Assembly: GCA_026874595.1 (NCBI GenBank)
Contig: CM049311.1
Span: 44,087,676-44,151,675 of the forward strand
DNA: 64,000 nucleotides
Reading direction: 5' to 3'
Origin: Sipunculus nudus
Lineage: Eukaryota > Annelida > Sipuncula > Golfingiida > Sipunculidae
Part shown: positions 24,287-37,093 of the stretch, in pieces
How positions within the stretch are numbered: the first letter of the stretch is position 1
How the letters are laid out: each line of letters starts with the position of its first letter
Notes under the pieces: generated by a model
Told to the model about the DNA's origin: nothing
The model's input: only the letters and a program-made list of their open reading frames with translations
Database searches by the model: none
Position numbers and translations under genes: made by a program

Positions 24287-25975
24287 ACTAGATGTGTCGG
24301 AACGACACGAATGCCCCCGCCTGGGGCAAATTAGAGACATTTGTTAAATTTTGTAAAATTTTTTAAGTTCAGGAAGTGTTGTATGGTCAAAAGTAGGTCA
24401 ACAAGGGCAAAATGCAAACATGATCTGTAAAGGGTCATTATCAAGCAACACACCAAAAATCAGGCCAGTATCTGCAGGCATTGTGAAAAAAAGTCCATAT
24501 ATGTGCATTTTTCATGAAAATTTCTGTCTTTCATGAAATTTTCTATGTTCAGGATCTGTCATATGGTGAAAAATAGGTTAACTGGGACGAAACGCGAACT
24601 CGATCTGTAAGTGGTCAATATGCGCCCACAGACCAAACATTAGGCCAGTATCTGTAAGCATTGTATTGCGAAACTATAATATTAGCCAAAGTTAATAGTC
24701 ATTTATAAATTTAAATTGGAGAGGTATATACCATGTTTCATAACAATCCACCAAATGCTTCCTGAGAAATAAGCTCCTAAAATTTTTTCTATACTAAGCT
24801 CTGTGATATTGAAAAGTAGGTCAAGATCACCCATCTTTGAACTTGACAAAGATTTTGTAAATATAATGCAAAAGCACTGAAGAAATGAAGTTCCTGTGTT
24901 GAATACCTTTAGAGATATCCTGCACAAAAGGCCAAAATTTAAAAAATCCGATAAATTTCATTAAAAAATCAGAAATTGCAGGTGGCGCCACCAAAATTGT
25001 GCAGCATATACAGACCATCAGTCCCAATGATCATAGTAAGTTTTGTGAAATTCCACACAATGGTTCCTGAGATATAAACTTCTGAGTGTTTTTCTATAAT
25101 CAGCTCTAAAATGTAGAAAAATGGGTCAAGGTCACCCATCTTCGAACTTGACCGAGATTTTATCAATATACATCTTCACTGATGAAATAAAATTCCAACG
25201 GTGAATCCTTTTAGAGATATCCCGCTCACAAGGTAAAAGTTAACAGACGCGGAACGGACGGACAGACACCGGACAGACAGATGGACAGACGGACAGCTTG
25301 GGTGACGACAATAGCCCATCAGCCTATGAGCTGAGGGCTAAAAACGGCTGTACATGTGTATTTGTCACGAAAATTTCTATTTTTCATGAATTTTTCTAAG
25401 TTTAGGAGCCGTAAAACGGTCAAAAGTAGGTCAACCGGGACGAAACGCGAACTCGATCTGTAACTGGTCATTATCTGCCAACACCCTTAAAATCAGGCCA
25501 ATATCTGCAGGCATTGCGAAAAAAAGTCCGTACATGTGTATTTGTCAATAAAATTTCTATTTTTCATGAAATTTTCTAAGTTTAGGAGCCGTAAAATGGT
25601 CAAAAGTAGGTCAACCGGGACGAAACACGAACTCAATCTGTAACTGGTCATTATCTGCCCCACACCAAAAAATCAGGCCAATATCTGCAGGCATTGCGAA
25701 AAAAAATCTGTACATGTGTATTTGTCATGAAAATTTCTATTTTTCATGAAATTTTCTAAGTTCAGGAGCCGTAAAACGGTCAGAAGTAGGTCAACCGGGA
25801 CGAAACGCGAACTCAATCTGTAACTGGTCATTATCTGCCCACACACCAAAAATCAGGCCAATATCTGCAGGCATTGCGAAAAAAAGTCCGTACAACTGTT
25901 TGATTTCGGAATGACGGAATGACGGACATGGGTAAAACTATATGCCCCGGCCACTTTGTGGCGGGGGCATAAAAA
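24287..25975 (+). mobile_element. family D element nested in A2
   Basis: The 5' end is ACTAGATGTGTCGGAACGAC: hairpin GTGTCG-GAA-CGACAC (24294-24308), then box ATGCCCCCGCC (24311-24321). Cores of about 180 bp carry GTAGGTCAAC.GGGACGAAACG and CAGGCCA.TATCTGCAGGCATTG (five or so, at 24.4, 24.6, 25.4, 25.6 and 25.8 kb). The 3' hairpin is ATGCCCC (25942-25948) with ACTTT in the loop, then GGGGCAT and AAAAA. A1 has the uninterrupted site (AACTGAAAAATACTGCATGG), placing the insertion in an A-run. Confidence 0.85.
24666..25344 (+). mobile_element. fragment of a further family (G) inside the D element
   Basis: The block interrupts the D core array. It has its own GGTGGCGCCACC palindrome (24981-24992), a GGACGG/GACAGACGG tract (25243-25295) and a 3' end with ATA before TAGCCC (25312-25317), a 17-nt loop, GGGCTA (25335-25340) and AAAA. 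This is the same terminal layout with a new box sequence. The 5' terminus was not resolved. Confidence 0.55.
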
Positions 25976-26348
25976 TGCCATAGGTGACTGCATGGTGTTA
26001 TTTGGAATATGTGACATTCTACCCTTCGATACAAGATTCTTATATCATCAGTAACTGCAAGTTAATTTCCTGTTATTATAAACTAACAAATTCCTTTTCT
26101 ATTTTTCTTTAATTTGTTATTAAAAACCAATAAAAATTTATTAATTTATTGTTTATTGTTATGTTGTTGGTTAAAACTACTAGATGAGTTGGGTTGGACA
26201 CCTGGATCAACTGGGGCTGGCCATAAGCTGCCTGGATTCCTGTATGCCTCGCCTCAAGCCTGCATAATTTGATGAAAGATCAACAAGGTCAACATACAGG
26301 TGACTCAAGAGGGGCTGGAGAGAGCCAAAGTCTGACAGGGTCTCATAA

Positions 26349-29300
26349 ACAAGTGACCCAGGGGTCATGACGCTCAGCTGACCAGGAAGACATTGACAAA
26401 AGTAATTTTATCATCTGAATGTCAAATTTGAATGAAATACTTTTTCCAAACTTGACCTTTTGTATAAAATCATCCAATATTCATTGGGGTACTATGGAGC
26501 TCTGTAGCATGAAGGATATGGGTAACAGACACCTATTTTCAAGGTTTACAAGATGACTTTTCAGGGGTCTCCCAGCATGTCAAAAAATAAAATTCTAGGT
26601 CCAGTTATTATGATTTGTGCCCTGTTAACAAATCCAAATGTTTATTCTGGGGGGTATTTCAAAGCCGCATAGGATGAAGGATATGGGTAACAGAGATGTA
26701 ATTTAAGGTGCACAAGGAGACTTTTCAGGGGCCTCCCAGCATATCAAGAAAGGAGATTCTAGGTCAAGTCATTATAATTTGTGCTCTGTTAACAGATGAC
26801 CAAATCTTCGGAGCCCCAGAGCATGAAGGATATGGGTAACAGGGACCTTATTTCGGGTTTCCATGTAGCCCTTATATGGGCTTCCCTGGAGGTGAGGACA
26901 GAAGATTCTAGGTCCAGTCATTATGATTTGTGCCCTGTTAATATATGACCAAATCTTTATTCTGGGGGGTACTTCAGAGCCCCATAGCTCACAGAATATG
27001 GGTAACAGGGACCTTATTTCAGGTTTCCATGTAGATCTTTTATGGGCTTCCCTGGAGGTGAGGACAGAAGATTCTAGGTCCAGTCATTATGATTTGTGCC
27101 CTGTTTACAGATGACCAAATGTTTAAAGATCACATAAGTAGAGAAAAAAATCGTAAAAAATAAAAAAAATATAGGTGGTGCCACCAATCTCCAGAAATTG
27201 ATGAAACACTCCATGATCAATATCCATGCAAAGGAATCATGGTGATTAATGCATTAGTTGTTCAGATACTTGAGCTTTTGTATTAAATTTTGCATTATTC
27301 TGGGGGGTACTTCAGAACCCCATAGCTCGAAGAAAATAGGTCACAGTGACCAAATTTCAGGTTTACAAGGAGAATTTCCATAGACCTCCCAGGTTTTCAA
27401 GTAAGAAGATTCCCGGTCTAGCGGTTACGATTTGTACCCTGTTAACAGACAGACGCCTGGATGGCCGGACGGACGACGGACAAAAGGTGATCCCTACAGC
27501 TCAGATGACTTTCAGTCAGCTGAGCTAAAAATTGAAAAAATTCAGGTGGCGCCACCAGAATGCAGAAACTGATGAAACATTTCATGATCAATATCCATGC
27601 AAAGAATCATGGTGATCAATATAATAATTGTTCAGATACTTGAGCTTTTGTATCAAATTTTCCATTATTCTGGGGGGTACTCCGGAGCCCCATAGCTCAG
27701 AGGTTATGGGTAACAGAGACCTAATTTCAAGTTTTTAAGGAAACTTTTCATGGGCCTCTCAGCATGTCAAGAGAGAAGATTCTAGGTCCAGTTGTTACGA
27801 TTTGTGCCATGTTAACAGATGACCGCATCTTATGAGGTCTCAAAAATAGAGAAAAAAATTCGTAAAAATAAAAAAAATACAGGTGGCGCCACCATACTGC
27901 AGAAACTGATGACACATTCCATGATCAATATCCATGCAAAGAATCATGGTGATCACTGCAATAGTTGTTTAGATACTTGAGCTTTTGTATCAAATTGTCC
28001 ATTATTCTGAGGGATACTTCAGATGACTTACAGTCAGCTGAGCTAAAAACACTTAATGGTCAATATCCATGCAAAGAATCATGATGATCTCCGTATTAGT
28101 TGTTCAGATACTTCAGCTTTTGTATCAAATTGTCCATTATTCTGAGGGATACTTCAGAGTCCTATAGCTTGAAGGATATGGGTAACAGAGACCTAATTTC
28201 AAGTTTCCACAGGCATTCTTCATGGGCCTCCTTGCATGACAAGAATGAAGTTTCTAGGTCCAGTTGTTGCAATTTGTACCCTCTTGATAGATAACATAGG
28301 TGGCACCACCAGTCTGCAGGAACTGATGGAACATCTCATAATCAATATGTATGCCAAAAATCATGACCATCAGTGATGTAGTTATTGAGATATTGAAGTT
28401 TTTGTATGAAATTTTTGACTACTCTGGGGGGGTACTTTGGGGCCCCATAGCTCGAAGGATATGGGTAACAGAGACCTAATTTCTGGTTTCCATGGAGACT
28501 TTTCATAGGTCTTCTAGTGTGTTGAGAATGAAGATTCTAGGTCCAGTCGTTACTATTTGTGCCATGCTAACAGATGACAGCATCCTTAAAGGTCTCAAAA
28601 ATAGAGGAAAAAATCGTAAAAAATCGAACGATACAGGTGGCGCCACCAGTCTGCAGGAACAGATGACACATCTCATGATCAATAGTTATGCCACAAATCA
28701 TGACCATCATTCATGTAGTTAATGAGATATTGAAGTTTTTGTATGAAATTGTTTACTTTTCTTGGGGGTACTTTAGGGCTCCATAGCTCGTGGAATATGG
28801 GTAACAGAGACCTAATTTTGGTTTCCATGGAGACTTTTCATAGGTCTCTCAGTGTGTCAAGAATGAAGATTTTAGGTCCAGTCGTTACGATTTGTGCCAT
28901 GCTAACAGATGACAGCATCCTTAAAGGTCTCAAAAATAGAGGAAAAAATCGTAAAAAATCAAACAATACAGGTGGCACCACAAGTCTGCAGGAACTGATG
29001 GAACATTTCATAATCAATATGTATGCCAAAAATCATGACCATCAGTGATGTAGTTATTGAGATATTGAAGTTTTTGTATGAAATTTTTGACTACTCGGGG
29101 GGGGGGGGGGGTACTTTGGGGCCCCATAGCTCGAAGGATATGGTTAACAGAGACCTAATTTCTGGTTTCCAAGGATATTTTTCATGGACCACTCAGTGTG
29201 TCAAGAATGAAGATTCTAGGTCCAGTCGTTACGATTTGTGCCATGCTAACAGATGACAGCATCCTTAAAGGTCTCAAAAATAGAGGAAAAAATCGTAAAA

Positions 29301-30259
29301 AATCGAACAATAAAGGTGGCACCACCAGTCTGCAGGAAGTGATGACACATCTCATGATCAATAGTTATGCCACAAATCATGACCATCAGTCAAGTAGTTA
29401 ATGAGATATTGAAGTTTTTGTATGAAATTTTTTACTTTTCTTGGGGGTACTTTGGGGCTCCATAGCTCGAAGAATATGGGTAACAGAGACCTAATTTCTG
29501 GTTTCCATGGAGACTTTTCATAGGCCTCTCAGTGTGTCAAGAATGAAGATTCTAGGTCCAGTTTTTACGATTTGTGCCTTGTTAACAGATGTTTACATTT
29601 TGAAAGGTCTCAAAAATAGAGAAAAAAATTCGTAAAAAATTGAACGATATAGGTGGCGCCACCAGTCTGCAGGAAGTGATGGAACATCTCATGATCAATA
29701 TGTATGCCAAAAATCATGACCATCAGTCAAGTATTTAATGAGATATTGAAGTTTTTGTATGAAATTTTTTACTTTTCTGGGGGGTAGTTACGGGCCCCAT
29801 AGCTGGAAGGATATGGGTAACAGAGACCTAATTTCTGGTTTCCATGGAAACTTTTTATAGGTCTCTCAGTGTGTCGAGAATGAAGATTCTAAGTCCAGTC
29901 ATTACGATTTGTGCCTTGTTAACAGATGTTTACATTTTTAAAGGTCTCAAAAATAGGGAAAAAAATTCGTAAAAAATTGAAAAATGGAGGTGGCGCCACC
30001 AGTCTTCAGGAACTGATGGAACCTCTCATGATCAATATGTATGCCAAAAATCATGACCATCAGTCAAGTGGTTTATGAGATATTGAAGTTTTTGTATGAA
30101 ATTTTGGACTTTTCTGGGGGGGTACTTTGGGGCCCCATAGCTCGAAGGATATGGGTAACAGAGACCTAATTTCTGGTTTCCAAGGAGATTTTTCATGGAC
30201 CTCCCAGGATGTCAAGTAAGAAGATTCCAGTTCTAGCGGTTACGATTTGTGCCTGGTTA

Positions 30260-30290
<31 letters not shown>

Positions 30291-30350
30291 GACGACGGAC
30301 AAAGAGTGATCGCTATAGCTCAGATGACTTTCAGTCAGCCGAGCTAAAAA
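26349..30350 (+). mobile_element. family A element A4 nested in A2, long core array
   Basis: The start is ACAAGTGACCCAGGGGTCAT with box CTCAGCTG. About ten cores of 335-340 bp follow, each with GATATGGGTAACAGAGACC, AGGTCTCAAAAATAGAG, a GGTGGCGCCACC palindrome and CAGTCTGCAGGAACTGATG. Intermediate 3' termini lie at about 27534 and 28049 and the final one at 30325-30350 after a (GACA)n/GACGG tract. A1 shows the empty site TCTCATAAAAACATTAATAAA. The ~62-100-residue frames here are translations of the repeated core in different units. Confidence 0.85.
29097..29111 (+). repeat. poly-G tract in an A4 core
   Basis: G run of about 15 at the position where other A4 cores carry 5-7 G. It is expansion of a short G-run inside one unit. 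Confidence 0.85.
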
Positions 30351-32144
30351 CATTAATAAAAGCTACAATTTTTGGCCAATTTCTTTCAGCTTTCTAAACT
30401 AAAAAGCTGAAATCCTAATGTGTGCATGATATGAAAATTATATCAACAGTGCTCACAGGACACAAACGTGCCATGGTCACAGTTGGGCAAAATTTAAGGT
30501 ACTAATTTTATATTTATTTTAATAACTTATAAAATTTGAAAAATTCAGAACTAATTTTAGGTATTCAATTGAATCTTGATTAAATAATGTTACATCCCTG
30601 ACAAAAAAATCTCTAGCTTCAGCAATCCTCTTGTTAAGGGAGTAAATATATTTCTTGATTTTTTACAAAGTGCATTATGTTTGGGCCCATAACTTAAAAC
30701 AATTACGCAATACTGACATCATTCTGGCATGTGCATAGAGAATGAAAAATATGTATATTATTTATGATTAAAGTCAGATCAGTGGTTTTGATATTAGGCA
30801 GTCTTGAAGTGTAACAATGGGTTTTTAATGGAAAAATGAAGTTTTTCATTAATATCTCGAAGGTATTAAGTCCTAGTGACCAAATTCTTGGCATGGTAGG
30901 GGATTTTGGAGACATCTAACTGTATGCCGAATTTAAGGAACTAAGAGCTGAAGCTGGGGAGCTGAGCTCTTGCAAACTGCATAACACTAGCTTGATGTAA
31001 ACAATATGTTACATGGTGCTTGAAAACTTATTAAAATCTACAGTTTTTGTTCAACTGGTTTCAAATTTTTGGTGTTAACAGTTGAAATGCTAACAAAAAC
31101 ATGCTGTGAAAATTAAATCCACAGTACTTACAGGAAAAAATGTGCCATGGTCAAAGTTGGGCAAAATTTAAGGTACCAATTTTTTATTTTTATTAATATT
31201 TTAGAAAATTTAAAAGATTTTCATCTAATTTTGGGTATACAATTTAATTTTGATTAATTAAAGTTATATTACTGGAAAAAAGGTCGATAGCTTTAACATT
31301 TTTTGTGTTAAGTGATCAAATATCTTTCCTGATTTTTACAAAATGCATTATGTTTGGGCCCATAACTTTTTTAAATTAAATAATACAGACATAATTTCTG
31401 GCATGTACATAGGAACTATATAGAGGAATATTTATGGTAAATATGAGGAAAAACAGATGAGTGGTTTTGATATTAGGCAGTCCTGAAGTGTGAAAATAGG
31501 TTTTCAATAAAAATTTGAGGTTTTTCCTTAATTTCTCAAAGGAACGAAGTTGCAAAGACCCAGTTTTCAGTTTGGTAGGAGATCTTGGGGACATCTAACA
31601 TTATGCCAAATTTTGGATTCCTAGGTCTTACGGTTTCAAAACGTGCCACATCTACGGACGGACGGACGGACAGACGGACGGACGACGGACAATGGACCAC
31701 GACTATAGCTCAGATGACTTATAGTCAGCTGAGCTAACAAAAAAGCAATGACCATGACATGTACAGCACCCAGTCATCCCACCTTCCACTACTTTGACTT
31801 AAGACAGTTTTCAGGGGGGCATCATTATCAGAACTTGTCTAAGATGTGATTTTTATCACATTTTAATATTTTTATTTTTTTTAAACATATATCTATCAGA
31901 AAAAAACTCCAGAAAAATAATCTAAGCTATGAAACTAATACATGTGTAAAAAATAACCTGAGGATCAAAACACACAATATATTATACAAGGGGCAAACTG
32001 GAATGTTTAATTTTATTAACTGAAAAAAAAGGAATCAGTACTGCAAATTTTGATTATACACCTAGTATCATGTAAAAGCTGATATATACCCATAGGTCTT
32101 CATGTAATTAGTCAAACATATTAACATCTTTAACTAGATATTTC

Positions 32145-33860
32145 TTAGTATCCCCAGACAATTAACCCCCCCCCCCCCCCCCCCCCCCTTAAGAATAGGC
32201 CCCCATCTTCAGCAGCATATACTGACACTTGGCAAGCGTATATGGTTTCTTCCATCTATCAACTTGAGAAACAATACTTTTCACCAAATATGGGGGCCAA
32301 TATGTTGAATCTCTCTTGACAATAAGAGCATTAATTTATTCTACAAAAACGGGAAGGTAGGTGGCGCCACCTGTCTGGTTTACGAGAAAAATTTACAAGA
32401 TGGATAGACATGCCAAATTTCAGACCATTACCTTGAAGCAATCTGGAGATATGATCAATTTCCACCCAAAGCACATGTACAGATGGATGCCACGCCAAAT
32501 GATTGCAGATGGCACCACCAGTCTTGAGTACAAGATGGAGGAGTCCAAGATCTATGGATATGCACATTTAAAGGCCAATAGGGCAAATCACTCTTCAGAA
32601 AAGTGCATTATTTTATTCTAAAAAAATGGGAAGGTAGGTGTATAAGAAATGTATGGAAGAATAGGAATATTAATCATGATCAAATTTAGATAAGTTGTTT
32701 TGATATTAGACAGGTGGCGCCACCAGTCTGCAAGAACTGATGAAACACTCCATGATACATATGCATACAAAGAATCATGGTGATCAATGGATTAGTTGTG
32801 CAGATACCTGAACTTTTGCATCAAATTTTTATTAAGTCTGAGGGGTATTTACAAGCCCTATAGCTCGAAGGATATGGGTAACAGAGATGTAATTCAAGGT
32901 TTCCAAGTGGAATATTTGGGACCTCCCTGGATGTCCAGTTAAAAGATTCCAGGTCCAATGGTTATGATTTTTGCCTTGTTAACTGATTACAGCATCTTTG
33001 AAGGTCTCAAAAATAGAGAAAAAATGTGTAAAATTAGAAAAATTCCAGGTGTCACCACCTGTCTGCAGGAACTTATTTAACACTCTATGATGATGAATAT
33101 GCATGCAAAGAATAATGGTGATCAATGCATTAGTTGTTCAGATTCTGGAGCTTTTGTATCAAATTTTTAATTATTCTATGTGGGTATTTCTAAGCCCCAT
33201 AGCTCGGAGGATATGGATAACAGAGACCTAATTTCATGTTTCCAAGGAGATTTTTTATGGACCTCCCTGGATGTCAAGTAAGAAGATTCCAGGTCCAGCA
33301 GTTATGATTTGTGCCGGGTTAACGGACAGACAGACAGACGGTGGACAAAGAGTGATCGCAATACACTCTTTACACAGCGCTTTACCTATAGGCCTATACT
33401 ACCTATATCCTAATCACTGTTTGTTATGACCTCGTATCCTTAATCTCTACACCAGAGGGGAGCACTTTATTTTGGTCCAATCAGATGAGACCCTGTGCTG
33501 GAAGACAAAACGGTTTACCAGCCAAGCGAGGAATACACGGAGCTAATGTTGTTTATTTGGTTTTGAGTGACAGCTCATCGCCCCGGCAACCGTTTGAACA
33601 GGCCACAGGCTCAGAGAGAATGACCCCACATGTGGTTTCTGGGCGGAGCCTGATGCCTGTTGAGTGTTTGTTGACTGGTTGGCTGCTAGACACATCAGCA
33701 GATTTTTCAGAAGACAGGCCACCTGGTGTTTTAGTGCATCATAAACAGTCAAAGCAGGCAGCAGGAAATCAGTAGCTTCTTTAGAAGTGTAAGATTTCCA
33801 CTGCCTCGGGAGCATATGATGACAATAGCTCAGATGACTTTCAGTCAGCTGAGCTAAAAA
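32145..33860 (+). mobile_element. truncated B 5' end followed by family A cores and 3' terminus
   Basis: A B-like start (TAGATATTTCTTAGTATCCCC, hairpin lost) is at 32138-32158, with a poly-C run of about 24 at 32167. From about 32350, GGTGGCGCCACC palindromes (32360-32371, 32713-32724) and A4-type cores follow. The GACAGACAGACGG tract at 33324-33342 leads to the A terminus, which is split by a 459-bp insertion and completed at 33828-33860 (AGCTCAGATGACTTTCAGTC..GAGCTAAAAA). Confidence 0.7.
33364..33822. mobile_element. 459-bp insertion inside a family A 3' end
   Basis: The A terminus reads GATCGCAATA at 33354-33363, then unrelated GC-richer sequence, then CAATAGCTCAGATGACTT from 33823. CAATA on both sides (33359-33363 and 33823-33827) looks like a 5-bp target-site duplication; A1 has the uninterrupted ACAATAGCTCAG. 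No terminal inverted repeats are visible. A 96-codon plus-strand frame and a 114-codon minus-strand frame overlap it without recognisable domains. Confidence 0.6.
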
Positions 33861-33999
33861 GGAGAATGTTATGTACCAGTGTCCCACCTTCCCCCCATCA
33901 ATAACTGAAATACTTGTAGGCTGAAACCTGTTTTGAACTTATTGTTATTAAAGTTTGTTTCTGTTATCAAGTCTAATGTACTCTTGTCCTTCTCAGACT

Positions 34000-36220
34000 G
34001 CAATGGTTAAATCCACAGCCTACACAGGTCATAACATCATGTTACTGATTTTTGTATAAAATTTGGTGATACTAGCTCCTGCCTTCTCTTAGATTGTAAT
34101 TTTAGTATGCTTATTTGTCCAAATGACTAAGTTCAGCTTCCTGTAACTTGGCGAAAAATCACCCAACTGAAACCATTTGAACAAACTTGAGAAAGATTGT
34201 TTCTGGGATTAATTTCTGTGAAATATTGGACATTTTAGCTGGACAGTTTAGAGAAGAAGATTTTTAAGGTTTTTTTTAACTTTTTCATGATAAAATCTGT
34301 GTCAATGCAGATATCCAAAAAATAAGTATTTTAGATGACTGATTTTTTTCAAATAATTTAAGCGATGCTAGCTCCTGCCAGTTTTGAGATAGCATGGGTT
34401 ACTGTATAGACAACAGACGATGGCCAATGGACACAGCTGCACCATCGCATAAGATCACATACCTGTCAACTGGAAGGGATGGGAGGGAAGGGAGTGGGGG
34501 GGGGGGGGGGCAGGGATAGAGAGAGGGACAGGCAGAGGACTGGAAGGGGAGCTCTCTGTGGTGGTTACTTCAGGCAGCCTGACCTAGAGTCTGCTAGCTG
34601 TTCCAGTAGGTAACATAACAAGCCCTGAGTGCATGGCTAGTGGCTACACCACCTACACAGTAGCCTTGCCTGATGAAACAGTTATTCATATGACACTGTC
34701 TTCTAAAGCTCGGGTAAAAGCTGCAGTTTTTTATCGACTGCTTTTAGATTTCAAATTAAAAAGCTCAAAACCTTATCTGTCCATCATGTGTGAAAATTAA
34801 ATCAACAGTGGTTACATGAAAAAAAGTGCCCTGGCTAAAGTTGGGCAATGATTTTAAATTTAAATGCTTATAACTTAAAATTGCAAAATACTTATCTAAT
34901 TTCTGGCATACAATTAAATCTTAATTAAATACAGTTGAGTTCTCTGCTTGAAAAAGGTTCTCCAGCTTAAACAGTAATCATGTTACGTAAATGATATTTT
35001 TCTTGGTTTTTGACAAGGTACATTATGTTGATGCCCATAACTTTTACAAATATTGCAATACTGAACAAATTTCTGGCATTTACATAAGAATTATATGGAG
35101 GAATAGTAATGTCATGTATAAACAAAACAATACCAGTAGCTTTCATGGTGGGCAGTCTGGAAGTGTAACAAAGCTTGTTGTAAAAACAACACTTAAGACT
35201 TGGTCTACCAAAACTTGAATATAAGCTACAATTTTTTAAAACAATTGCTTTCAATATTTAGATTATAAAAACACAAAACCCCCATCTGTCCATCATGTGA
35301 AAATTAAAACCCCCATCTGTCCATCATGTGAAAATTAAATCAAATGTGCTTACAGGGAGAAAATGTGCCATTGTCAAAGTTAGGTAAAAATTAAGGTATT
35401 GATTTTACATTTATGCTATTAAATTAAAATATTAACAAAATTTTGATCAAATTTCTGGTATCTAATTTAAACTAAATTAAATATAATTATATGCTTGAAA
35501 TGGGCTCTCTAGCTTTTCAAATTAAGTGAGTAAATATCTTTCCTGATTTTTGATAAAGTGCATTATGTTTGGGCACATAACTTCTGCAAATCATGCTATG
35601 ATATTGACCCTATTTTTGGCATGTATATAGGAAATATATGCAAAAATGATTATACCAAATTTAAACAAAACAGCACTAGTTGTTTTCACAGTGGGCAGTC
35701 TTGAAGTGTAACCATAGGTTTTTCATGGAAATTGAGGTTCTCTTGATATCTCAAAGGAATGCAGTCGCAGTGACCCAGTTTTTGGTTTGGTAGTAGATCT
35801 TGGTGACATCTAACAGTGTGCACAATTTCAGAGTTGTAGGTCCAACATTTTCAAAACATGCCATTTTAACAGACGGATGAATGGATGGATGACAGATGGA
35901 TGGATAGACAGCCAATAGACAAAGGACCATTGCTTATAGATTTATAGTCAGCTGTGCGAATAACAGATCATTGGTTTTGATATAAGGCAGTCCTTAAGTG
36001 TAACAATAGGTTTTTAATAGGAAATTGAGTTGTTTCCTTTATTTCTCGAATATAGTAAGTCATAATGACCCTGTTTTGGGTTTGGTAGGAGGAAATCTAA
36101 CTGTTTGTTGAATTTTTTATATGTTAGTCTAACAATTTCAAAGCATGCCAGCTTAATGGATGGACAGACAATGGATCATAATTACAGTTCAGTTGACTTA
36201 TAGCAAGATGACCTAAAAAT
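34000..36220. repeat. F and A core fragments
   Basis: F-type core at 34050-34450 with a decayed terminus (ACCATCGCATAAGATCACA). A poly-G run is at 34497-34510. A-type cores are at 34820-35200, 35350-35870 and 35960-36200 with decayed 3' ends (TATAGTCAGCTGTGCGAATA at about 35944). A short direct repeat CCCCCATCTGTCCATCATGTG occurs at 35279 and 35310. No gene. Confidence 0.6.
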
Positions 36221-36719
36221 GCAGGTGGCACCACCAGTCTTATGCAGCTGTTGAACTGTCCATGATCGATAATCTAAGCCAACATCATGGCATTTCGTGT
36301 TTCAATTATTGAGATACTGGACTTTTGTATTTAATTTTAAATTATTCGGGGGTACACAAACAAGCTCCATAGCTTCAACTTTCAAAGGATATAGGTCTCA
36401 GTGACCAAATTCCTTGATGCCAAGAGGTCAAAATTGAATATCAGGTGCAAATTTATCACCTTTAATTATTAGTGTTACAAGGCTGAAAGATCAGTTTTTG
36501 AGAATAAGCTATATTGGATATTCACTGCAAACACAGGCATAGGAATAAGGGGAAAAAAAGGGAAACAATTTCGAAAATGATGTGTACCCACAACAAATTT
36601 TTACCCAAATATGGATTTAGAAATGAACGCCTCAATCCTCATAAGCCTCTCTTCCTACAGGGTGATGGGGGTTAATAAAGTCCCAGCTCTGGTATTTATA
36701 TAAGTATGGCATCACAAGT

Positions 36720-37093
36720 TTTAGCTGTGATATAGCAGGTGTATGACATAATGTTTCAGCCATGGTATGTTATATGCGTATGCAATCAAATGATTATACC
36801 TGTAGCTATGGAATGGTCATAAAATTATTATACCTTCAGGCATGGTATATTGTATGTGTATGACATCAAATAATTATACCTATAGCCATGGTATGTTATG
36901 TATGACATAAAATTATTATTTTCCCTTCAGCCATGGTATGTTATATGCGTATGCAATCAAACTATTATACCTTCAGCCATGGTATGTTATATGTGTATGC
37001 AACCAAACTATTATACCTTCAGCCATGATATGTTATATGTGTATGACATCCTTCAGCCATGGTATGCATGTTGTATGTGTATGACATCAAATA
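36720..37093. repeat. minisatellite, left part (CCTTCAGCCATGGTATGTTA units)
   Basis: About seven imperfect units of 40-65 bp contain TTATACCTTCAGCCATGGTA, TGTTATATGTGTATG and CAATCAAA. The same unit resumes at 47948-48115, directly after the C2 fragment. The two parts appear to be one minisatellite split by the insertion stack. Confidence 0.85.

Larger units (their letters stand above)
23434..31737 (+). mobile_element. family A element A2, split by two nested elements
   Basis: This is the same element as A1: start ACAAGGGACCTATGGGTCAC, the same AT-rich 5' half, two CGTGCCATGGTC cores (30470 and 31140), ACGG tract (31655-31690), and TAGCTCAG..CAGCTGAGCTAAC end. Its 8.3 kb equal the 2.5-kb A1 plus about 120 bp lost from A1, plus the D element (24287-25975) and the A4 element (26349-30350). 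It lies in the intron between AKIP1 exons 2 and 3, in the opposite orientation to the gene. Confidence 0.85.

Noticed and set aside
26500-30300. Regular repeats resembling an array system such as CRISPR
   Set aside because: Units are about 335 bp, diverged throughout and bounded by transposable-element ends; there are no short identical repeats with unique spacers.
26900-30400. Repeated 60-100-residue frames containing MKILGPVVTICA and LKGLKNRGKNRK
   Set aside because: They come from the A4 core repeat; unit-to-unit changes and stops fall without codon bias, and the same cores are open or closed at random.
33485-33887. 96-codon plus and 114-codon minus frames
   Set aside because: They overlap each other and lie mostly within the 459-bp insertion, and one runs into the family A terminus; no conserved motif was seen.
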